A model generated the notes under the pieces. It did no database searches and was not told where the DNA came from. It saw only the letters and a program-made list of their open reading frames with translations. Below are positions 23,281-32,260 of a stretch of 64,000 nt of DNA, one piece after another. Source of the DNA: Hericium rajendrae (taxonomy: Eukaryota; Basidiomycota; Agaricomycetes; Russulales; Hericiaceae); NCBI GenBank assembly GCA_033439255.1, contig CM065881.1, positions 1,674,001-1,738,000 on the forward strand. Reading direction: 5' to 3'. The translations under genes and the position numbers were made by a program. Each line of letters begins with the position of its first letter. Position 1 is the stretch's first letter.

Positions 23281-24650
23281 TTATTTGATTTACTAAATTC
23301 GAGACAATTCGAACTCGCGCACGTTCGGTGGCTGAAGCACCGAAGTCACGCGATTCGTCTTGCTCTGCTCTCACTCACTCGGCCTACACTCCCTTCCCTT
23401 CGGTCTCTGTTCTAGTCTCCCCTTTTGTAGTCTCTCGTCAACTCCAAGACTTGAAGGGATCGGGTCGGGGCTCAGAGGACCCAAGGTAAGTAAACTCGCT
23501 GTATTTCGTATGTCACGTACTGATCATGAGAGTACCACTCATTAACGAGTGGTACTCTCACTTTCCTTGTTTATTCTCGACCCAATGGTCTCCCCTCCGA
23601 CGCTCCGCCGCCCCACTCTCGTGCACCGTCCACGCCTATCCCCCTGCGCTCGCACGCCGTCCACCCACGCCTCCAATGCCTTCGCCTGCCCATGCGCACG
23701 GTCTCCGTCTGCATGCGCACGGCCCTGCCAATGCACGCATATGCCGGTGCCTGCGCTCGCGTGCCCGCACACCCAATCCCGTATGCCAGCGCCAGCGACC
23801 GGCCGCATACGCTAGCGCCAGCGCACGGACCCACGGCCATGCCAACACCAGCGCACGGCCCCGCTGGTCCCCGCTTTCCCGGATCCATGTGCGCATGGCC
23901 TCACGGCAGTACAACACATGGCCACGCGCATCAGATCAGCGCATAACGTGGCACGCTGTCGTATGGCCCCGCCTGTGTGTGCATGGTCCCGCACGACACC
24001 GCCAGCGCACGGCCACGAGTCCTGCGTATCCCCGCACACGCGTGTGTATGGCGTGCACAGTGCGCAGAGCCCCAGCCCGCCCGCATGGACACAGTGGCCA
24101 CGCCTGGCCACAGTGCACGCAAGCATGGCTACAACAGCCCGCGCACGAGCCAACAGCCCGCATGCGATGTGCATGGCTCGCGCACGTCGCACTACGTCGC
24201 GCACGTCGTGCTCCCCTCGTGCACGTCCGTGCCTCTCCCCATTACCCGCGCCTTCGACAACCCCATCTGCGCATGGCCCGCTGCGCGCGTGGGCTACGCA
24301 CGGTCCCACCGACACATCACGACCTCGTACGATCCCGCCGATATGCGCATGGCCGTGCGTGACCCCGATAGCCCGCTCATGTCTGCCCATGTCCGCATGT
24401 GCCTCCGCACGCTTGCGCACGGCCCGAATCAATGCGCGCCGCCTGTGCATGGCCCTGCTATGTGCACATGGCCACACCCACGCGCGTATGCTCGCGCAAG
24501 GCCTCGTACGTTCGTACATCCGTGTGTGCCCCTGCCGGTCACACCAGCATGCGCACTTGAACAGCCCCGCTATGCATGTCCATGCCTCGCTAATAGCCCC
24601 AGTCTTACTTGCAGATACATTGTAATTACCTGGGTCATCCCTTTGTAGAG
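23281..24650 (+). other. GC-rich gene-like cargo locus of P0
   Basis: A CT-rich leader with a splice donor at 23486 and a palindrome at 23528-23559 leads into about 1 kb of degenerate GCGCACGGCC and GCATGGCC words. All three forward frames stay open for long stretches because of this composition, the longest at 23526-24362 (rich in Arg, Ala, His, Pro). I do not treat these as proteins. The locus resembles 8770-10140 (read leftward) in layout and word use. Confidence 0.45.
23486..23559 (+). other. Intron-plus-palindrome unit U5
   Basis: Donor CCAAG|GTAAGTAAAC lies at 23486, a branch-like TACTGAT near 23519, then an acceptor AG at the foot of a 13-bp-stem palindrome (arm GAGAGTACCACTC, loop ATTAAC) at 23528-23559. 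This is the best example of the set; spacing is 42 bases. Confidence 0.6.
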
Positions 24651-24719
24651 CAGTAGAGCCCGAGATACTGAATAAAATTTGGTTTTGACTTGTTACCTGC
24701 AACTTCTAGTCTGAATTGT

Positions 24720-24950
24720 CATAGGGCTCAAAGTGCCCATAGCAAACCCATGAGATTATGTAGCAGCCATAGCAAACATAGACATGCTCAACAACTATGC
24801 AGACTATATAGTATCTTGCTAATTCTATGACAGCTATGGAGGCTATCATAGATCTACATAGATGACAAAGGGGTCTATATAGATCACATAGACCTCCAGT
24901 AGGACAGATAATCTGACACTGGGCTATGTAGATTTCACATTTTTCTGATG
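24720..24950. repeat. P0 right subterminal AGCTATG-rich array and TIR
   Basis: Words such as CATAGCAAAC, AGCTATGG, CTATCATAG and CTACATAG recur up to the right TIR (CACATTTTTCTGATG). TT and the last LTR bases AGCA follow. Confidence 0.7.
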
Positions 24951-24956
24951 TTAGCA

Positions 24957-25238
24957 CTTGGTTAAGCTCTCCTACCACTCACCCTACACAAACCGGTCTA
25001 CAGTCTCGACAACAGACTGCCACCATCCCATCCACCATCAAGAATCTTCTGTGAAGATCTTTAGGGTCTACTCCACATATCGGAGTCACCCCCCTCACCA
25101 AACACCACCATTGCTCCCCTCGTTCCCCTATACCTTCCCCTCAAGGCATCGGAAGATGAATTAATAGACGAACAAAGGGCACATCGTCGCTACCTAGAGG
25201 AGGATCAAGCAACCCCTTACCGAATTTGTAGAACCAAG
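24957..25238 (+). other. LTR element leader after the 5' LTR
   Basis: Internal sequence of the LTR retrotransposon resumes with CTTGGTTAAGCTCTCC right after the LTR. I cannot match a primer-binding site to a specific tRNA by eye. The leader is C-rich and leads into the gag-like region. Confidence 0.5.
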
Positions 25239-25794
25239 GTGTGGCCAAAACTCTACACTTATGACGAAGCAGCAGACCTCCTTTACTACAACAAGGAATT
25301 GACATACCACGACGAAAACAGTAAACTCATAAGGATCTGGAGGAAAGAAAAGAAAATCGCTACGACCAAGGAAAATGCCCCAGCAGAGTTCTTCAGAAAG
25401 AACTATCTACTTGAAGGAGAACAACACAAGCAGATAGTCCAACAATCTGGGCGTGTACTCCTCTCTACTCCGACATTCCCTAGAACTGAATCGTCTGGCT
25501 ACCTCTACAATGATATCAACAAGATCCACTACCGGTTCGACCTCAGGACACGCAAATTCTATATCCTATACAGAACAACTAGAGACGGCTCAATCCAAGA
25601 AGAACAGATCGACCTTGTCAGACCTGTCACCCTCTACGACTCCCACACCACCTTTTCCTACACCGATCCTAGGATCAGTGAAACCCCGGCTGGTGAACTT
25701 GAGGAACTCCAGAGTTCTAGAGCAGCAACTCCCATCGACCCCTCCATCTCCCTACCTTCCATCCCAGACCCCATCATCGAAACACCGGTTCCTC
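25239..25794 (+). pseudogene. LTR element: N-terminal gag-like region
   Basis: A charged reading frame (MWPKLYTYDEAADLLYYN...) lies in the gag position before P2. It has no recognised domain beyond position and composition. The remainder of gag resumes after P2. It is part of a broken element. Confidence 0.6.
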
Positions 25795-25809
25795 CATCAG
25801 TAAACCTCA

Positions 25810-27128
25810 AATTTCCTGACTGATCTGAAAATGACCTGAAAATGACCTAATTTTATCTGATTTTGTCTGATTTCTATCAGGACTGTCATTTAGGGTGCTG
25901 TTTTTCAGACCACATCAGATCATATCAGAAAAACTGATCTGCTATCAGATCAAAGTCTGACTCTCAGATCAAAAGTCTAATGTCAGATAATTTCTGATAC
26001 CATTAGACAATCTCTGATAGTTAGAAATTATCTGATAGTTAGAAATTATCTGATAGTTAGAGATTGTCTGATAATCTCAGAGATTTTCTAATGATGTCAG
26101 AAATTATCTGATAGTCAGAAAATGTCTGATATCAGACTCATTAATCTGATATCAGAATTTGGTCTGATATCAGAGTTTGATCTGATATTGGAACTGATCT
26201 GATTGTCAGAATTTAATCTGATGTCAGTCATTCTGAAAATTTTTTACTATCACACAGACAAGCTTTAGCATCTTTGACTTGTTAAAATTAGAGTCTATGT
26301 TGATATCTGATTTGAATAGGATGCTATCAGATTAGTCAGACATCTCAGAATCTTATAAGTTAGAAATTCAGACCTATTAGACTTAATGCAGACATTATAA
26401 AAGTTTACAGAATATCATAGACTCATTAGAGCTAATTTTGAACTACAATTCATATTGATATCTAACTTAGTTGAAGTACTATTAGATCATTTAGATATTT
26501 TTGAGTGTTCCAAGTTAGAATTCTAATGGTATCAGACTCATTCAGACATCTCAGAATTTTACAAGATAGAAATTCAGACTATATCAGACTCATCAGAGCC
26601 ATTTCAAACATATTTCATCTTCTGCAAAATACAAGTCAGTCTATCAGACTTTAGTCAGAACAACTCGATTACATTTTTAGAATAATCAGTAGAGCTTTCA
26701 GCTCATAATCAGATCTTTCAACAGTATTCAGACACTTAGAATCACACCAAATTATCAGAACCACTGCATTCTAAAATTAAGCAGGTAAAATGACTAAAAC
26801 ACCCAATGCAGCATAAACCCAAAAAGGTAGGCCATAGGTGAAAGGGATTAACAGTAAACGTAAAGCATTAGAAATCATTAAAACATCAGATGTATGAAGA
26901 GAGGAAAACTAGATCAGAAGTCAGCTCAGACCAATATTAAACAAGATCAGACATACTCAGACAAAATTCAGAAGCATCAAATCCTGTTCATAAGAATAGA
27001 ATGCAAGTCAGAAGTCAGCTTAGAAAAAAAAGCAGAGAAAGTACAAACTCAGACAAATGCAGACAAGTCTGATCCTATTTAAACTTAGGTCAGATTATTA
27101 TGCAAGAAGAGAGAAGAATTACAAACTC
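25810..27128. repeat. P2 left subterminal TCTGA-rich arm
   Basis: TCTGA/TCAGA words are dense, with local tandem copies such as AGAAATTATCTGATAGTT (26015-26060). From about 26880 the sequence is A-rich. No gene is supported here; a 62-codon frame at 26894-27082 is compositional. Confidence 0.7.
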
Positions 27129-30100
27129 TTAATCATCAGACAAATAATCCACAAGCCCTGTCCGACGACGAGCACCTGCATCTAAAACACCAGATTCAGT
27201 CTGAGGATGCTTCTTACGCTTGGAAGCACAGGCTATCTCAGCCAGCTCCATGATCAAGTCCCACTTCTGATCAGAAAGAGCATCAATTGCCTTCATGTAG
27301 TGGCGAGAAGCAGCTCCCCAATTGCTAGAGCTGAACCTCCTATCCTCAGTGATGCTTTGAGGAGCCTCCTCTGGAGGCAAGAGGTTGAACAAGGCACGCT
27401 CGACCTGCACAAAGTTAGTAACAACAACAACAAAATTGAAAGGACTCACAGCAACTACAGCCAGGCAGAGAGCAGCTTTAGGCCATTTATTTGTCCTAGA
27501 GGCAGCAGGAAGATGGGAGATAGGAACCAGATGGGCAAAGGCAAGGGTCTTGATAATCATAGAATTTCTGAACATGCCAGAATGAACCTACAAAACTTGT
27601 CAATAAAAGAAATAGAAATAAGGAAGAACATACTGGGGCTGCACCGTCAACCTCCTTGAAGGTCTCAAAGACAAAAGGGTATGTCCCGGTATTAGTGGCT
27701 TCATCCTGATCAGCCCTTGTGCGGCACTCAGGCTTCCGACCAAGGTGAAAGCAGACACAAGCAAGGATGCGGTCGTGCTCATGCTTCTCACCCCTCTTGA
27801 ATGTCTTCAAGGTAATCTCATGCTTTGGCAGGTACTTGCCGACAACGAGCTCGGCAATAGGAGCAAATGGCTTCCTCCAATCATACGTGCGCTGCTTAAC
27901 CTGCAAAAAAATAATTATCAAAGAAAATGACAAAGGGTAAGAACTTACCAAAAGGAAAGCAAGGTCCCCCTTCACAGAGAAGTCATGGGGGGTGCTAGGA
28001 AAGCACCGATCATAGAGACCTTGGATGTCAGCAACCACATGGTCAGAGTCGAAGGGATCAGGAAAGGTGCCGAGCATATCGCGCCACAACGGGATGAACC
28101 AGGTCTTCCACTGGTCCAAATCTACGGGTGCGTTGTCATTGCTGGCAGTAGTACGGTTGCGACTGGATGTCGAAACCTCCGAAGTATCCTTGAGAAGAGT
28201 CAGTATCGCACAAGAAAATAATAAATAACTACGCACGGTTCTGGCAGATGGAGTACGGCTCTATGATAACAAAAGAACTTAAGTCAGCCATAATAAACAA
28301 CGAAAGGTAAAAGTACTATACCATTCTGCCTGGCGTACGGGCAGCAGATGGTGCCTTGAAGCTTGACGGAGTGTTGGAGCTTGACAGCATGCGCAATGGT
28401 GTCTGGTTAACGGAGGCAGGTGTCGCAAGCCCAACTGGAAGCTCAGTATCCTCCTCGCTTTGCTCGTCTTGCCCGTCTTGCCCGTCTTGCTCATCTTGAG
28501 CATCTTGAAGACCTTGTGTGCCCTGCTCAACGTAAGTGTTCCACTCGGTATCAGACTCTGTCCTGCTCCCCTCCCCATCATCCTCGTCAACCTGCCCTTC
28601 CAGTTCCAGCTCCACATCCTGCTCGCCTCGTTCCTCTGAGTCCGTCTCGTGCTCGGAACCAGCTGGCACAACTTGCCATTCTGGGTCAATATCGGGCCCA
28701 GTCGCAGCGCCATTCCCGTCACTCGCGGGTTGCACGATAGCCTTCGCACCGAAGTTAAGATACCTCATAGCCTTGGCAGCACTCGTATCTGGGCTGTCCC
28801 AGTCCGAGTCTGACCCATTACCTGTCCCTGCAAGCAGGTCATCTTGATCTGCCTTGCTAGTGCTCGGCTCGGGGGTAGGTGTCGTGCGAGTAGATGGGGC
28901 AATAGAAGCATTCTAAAAGTAGTTAGTTAGATTAATAGTGTAGCGACGAAAGATATATAACGAACCTTTTTCGCAGGAACCTTCTTCGACATTGCTGCCT
29001 GCTTCTGTCTAGGCATTCCAGAGGTGTTCTAGAATAACAAATTATCAGTGAAGAACGAATGAGATAAATATTTAGAGAATATACCTCAGAAGTCGAGGTC
29101 TTCAGCTCTGGTGCCGGCTTCTTATCCTGCAAGAGCAGAGAGAGAGAGACGGGGAAAAGTAATAAGCACGAGAAACTATCGAGAGTAAAGCATGAATTAC
29201 GTACCTTTGAAGCTGAGGGCACCGTCTTCGAAGCCGAGGTCACCGTCTTCGAAGCCGAGGGCACCGTCTTTGAAGCTGAGGGCACCGTTTTCGAAGTTGA
29301 GAGCACCGAGGCATTCTGGATGTCCGGCGCCAGCAAACAAAGCAGTCAGAACGATAAACGATGCAAAAAAAGAGTTTGAGTTACATACCTTGGAGCCCGA
29401 GGCCATCAAGATGTTCTGGGTGTCGTTCGCCGGCTTCTTACCCTGTGATAACGTCGAGGAGTGAAGGAATGGGCAAATGAAAGTAATCAGAACGAAAAAC
29501 AATTAATGATGTGGCAAAAAAACACGTACCTTGCTCCCCTGGGCTGATCCACGCGGCTGAGGGACTTTGTGTATGACTTCAACTATGCTTTGAGTCTGTA
29601 GATAGTCGGGGGAAAATGCGGATGTTAGAAAGAGACTACGAATGAGAAGACAATGACGTACCTTGACCGTTTGACGGTCTTCGCGTCGGATAGATGCAGC
29701 CTCCAGCTCGTCATCCTCAACCTCTGAGTTCCCCAAGAGCTCTTGCTGCTCGATCTCCCAGCGCCCGGCTTGCTTGGTCTTTTGAGGCTGCACCTTGGGC
29801 GTCTGGGGACCCTTCGAACGCTGTTTCGTGGTCGACAGAGGGGTCTTGAGTGCCCCGGGGACTTTGGACTGCCAATCAGGTTGAAGACCGCGAGATCTGG
29901 AAGGTAGATTTGTCAGCATAGGGAATAAAACGTACTGATTCAACCACGACAGTAAACGTGCATAGATGACAGTGGAAACGGGTGGACGAGAAGTTTAAGT
30001 CGTGAGGCAAGAGATACGGGCGCTCGTTCTGGCACGGGCGCTCGATCTGGCACGGGCGCTCGTTCGCACGCAATCGATAACGAAGGTACGAACTTACCTT

Positions 30101-31508
30101 TCGCCTGACACCCCTCCATCCTTGAAACTCACGCGTTTCGGCTTTCCTTTGCCCTTTCCTGACGGTCTACCCCCTTCTTGCTGGTCTTGTTCACTATCTC
30201 CAACATTACCATCATCCTCGGGCTCTTCCTCGTCGTCTTCAAATGCCCGCGCGCCCTCAAACTCCTGATCTGTTTCACGATCCGACTCGTTCACCTGTCT
30301 CTGCTTCCCTTTCTTCAAGTCTTCACGACATTTCGTCTCTTTTTGTTGATCGGACTTGCGAGAGAGGCCGGGCTCTGTCAATAAGGTGAGTTGTTAGTGC
30401 TGATTCTTGGCAATAATACAAGAACTGACCTCCAACTTGACGCTGCTCGTTCTCGAGCAGTGTGGTCTTCGACTGTCGAGCTTTCGAACGGGCACGCGTA
30501 GTAGCTCGATCGGACTTGCCGGAGGATCTGAGGTCTGTCAACAAGGTGAGTTCTAGTGTTGATTATGGGCGATGGAATAAAACTTACTGTCGTCGTTCTC
30601 GAGCAGCGTGGTATCCACTCCTCGAGTCTTAGAACGGCCACGCGCAGGGGCCCGTACGAGTTTTTCTTCATAATGTGAGTACTGATACCCTTTGATGCAA
30701 GAAAAAGCTTACCATTTTCTTGCTTGACCAGCATCCCATCTTCCTCATCTTGACCCTGCTCGCTCTCGAGCAGTGAGGTATCTGTTCGCCGACCCTTAGA
30801 ACAGCCACGCGTAGGGGGGTGTACAGATTCTGTAAGATAAGGTGAGTAGTGATATTTGATGATGTGAAAGACACTTACCATTATCTTGTTTGCGCAGCGT
30901 CGTACCTCTTTCCTCCGTCGCCCTCCCTCCACCCGTGGTGTTCGACCGTCGAGCTGAACGACCGCGCCCAGCTTGGGGCACAGTGGCATCACCCTCAAGG
31001 ACATTTCCTCCTGCCGACTTGCGCCGTTTACGGCCTTCTTCCTGCGGGGCATCTTCTGCCTCGGTCTCGACTTCCGTACGTACGTGTTTCGCCTTTGAGG
31101 TTTGAGATGAGGTGCTAATGACAACCTCGGGGTTCATTCGAGCAGGCCCACGATGTCTCGCACTGGACTTGGAGGACACCGCTGTGGTGTTCGATTCACA
31201 TCAGTGAGTATATGTGCTTTTTAGGTTCGATAAAGTTACTTACCTGTGTCTGCAGGTTGGTCCTCGTCATCAACGTTGACTAGTGATCGTGTCGACGTGT
31301 CTGGCTCCGAATCGGGCTCCTCGCGTGCGTGGTGTCTCTTGCGAGCACGTACGGCTGTCTCTGCTGCCTTCTGGGCAGCTTCGTCAGCCATCTGCTCTTC
31401 GGTAGTCCGTCTTCTCTTCTTCCCGTTGTCCACCGCGGCATTGGAAGATCCCTGGTAAGTACCTTGTTTCTCTTGTTGCAAAGTCACCCGACGAGGTTTC
31501 GGCGGCAT
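27129..31508 (-). CDS. P2 accessory gene, divergent to the transposase, many exons
   Basis: The gene runs from ATG at 31508 (MPPKPRRVTLQQEKQ) to TAA at 27129, with clear short introns at 27405-27449, 27588-27633, 27901-27948, 28189-28236, 28261-28321 and 28913-28965, and more upstream, 15 or more exons in all. Order: basic Ala-rich N-terminus (RRRTTEEQMADEAAQKAA), repeated exons with TTLLENE motifs, acidic region, KRVSF, SRSRGLQPDW, long acidic Gln/Asp/Glu-rich exon (28322-28912), 24-nt micro-exon, then the conserved C-terminal half with PLWRDMLGTFPDPF, QRTYDWRKPF and RFSSSNWGAASRHYMK. It matches the P1 gene block by block. I see no interruption in the exons checked, so it may be intact. Function is unknown; low-complexity charged regions suggest a nuclear protein. 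Confidence 0.7.
28237..28260 (-). other. Micro-exon (24 nt) of the P2 accessory gene
   Basis: It is bounded by CATAG acceptor and GTGCGT donor on the minus strand, and is the same length and position as 13456-13479 in P1. Confidence 0.65.
29195..29310 (-). repeat. 24-bp coding tandem repeat in the accessory gene
   Basis: About four copies of a 24-bp unit (core CACCGTCTTCGAAGCCGAGG on the plus strand) encode a repeated SASKTVP-type octapeptide on the minus strand. P1 has no equivalent, so the expansion is specific to P2. Confidence 0.7.
30365..30960 (-). repeat. Serial exon duplication in the accessory gene
   Basis: Four consecutive exon-intron blocks (about 30430-30540, 30590-30665, 30715-30830, 30885-30990) each encode an Arg-rich start and a TTLLENE-like end (KTTLLENEQ, TTLLEND, TSLLESEQ, TTLRKQDN). 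The first three contain GCTCG-TTCT-CGAGC-like inverted words at the exon end. Introns between are short. This looks like tandem duplication of one exon with its intron. Confidence 0.6.
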
Positions 31509-32260
31509 GCCTACAGGAACAAAGAGAGAGAATAGCAAGGCAGAGAGAGTACTACGAGGTCAACAGAATGGAGTTGGCAGGACAGCCGAGTGGACTAGGT
31601 GGCAAGAAACAACCCGCCTCGCTTGTGCTGCTGCCGCATCCCACTCGTACCACGTGACATTTTGCCTTGCACTTTTCGCGTCAAGTCTCTTGCTCTCTTG
31701 GACTCCGGTGCTCTTGCTTGTGCTACGACTATCCTGTTGCCTCTGCCCAATCAACATCTATTTTGCCTGTAACTTTTTTACCTTGAGGCTGCACATCTTT
31801 AGTCTGTCTTGTTTCGGGACCCATCTTGAGCCTTGGCACCTACGACTTGTACATTTCTCCCTGCACCTGGTCTTTGACATATCACGCACAGATATACTCA
31901 CGCACACTTGGTCTGTTTGCATATTCTTGTGCAACAAGTCTTGGACATATTATCGTGCACTTGGTCTTGGACATATTATCGTGCACTCGGTCTTTGACTA
32001 TACATCACGCGCACTTGATCTTTGAGATATTCTTGTGCATTTTTATGGAGCTCTTTGCAGACTGATACCTTCACACTGCATAGTCAGTTGTAACCTGAAA
32101 TACTGTGCATCTGAGCTATTCGGCTAAACTCTGAGATCTACACTGCATCATAATCCTGTCATTCTAGGGTATCTGACAGCTGTGCATTGAGCAGAGGAGT
32201 CTCTGACTACAAAAAATATACTTGGAGTTGCATAACTGTTCTATATTATTGGCTATACCA
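31509..32260. promoter_or_regulatory. Divergent promoter region of P2 with tandem repeats
   Basis: The 0.75-kb gap between the two start codons contains, at about 31855-32045, five to six degenerate 25-35 bp repeats built on CACTTGGTCTTTGACATAT and ATCGTGCACT. They sit about 200-400 bp upstream of the transposase ATG. They could be operator-like binding sites, but this is position-based inference. P1 has no obvious equivalent array. Confidence 0.5.

Larger units (their letters stand above)
6460..24950. mobile_element. P0: CATCAG-ended DNA transposon (18.5 kb with its nested load)
   Basis: The 15-bp TIRs CATCAGAAAAATGTG / CACATTTTTCTGATG match perfectly, with a TT duplication on each side. 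Its own sequence is only about 2.6 kb (6460-6932 and 22787-24950), so it is non-autonomous; the rest is P3 and contents. Its ends are rich in AGCTATG/CATAGCT-type words, unlike the TCTGA arrays of P1-P3. The right part carries a GC-rich gene-like locus with an intron-plus-palindrome unit. CATCAG termini and a 2-bp duplication place it with Plavaka (CMC-like) elements by inference. Confidence 0.85.

Noticed and set aside
23526-24362. Long open frame of 278 codons and several overlapping ones
   Set aside because: All frames are open because of GC-rich word repeats lacking stop-type triplets; composition is Arg/Ala/His/Pro-rich with no domain, and frames on both strands are equally long.
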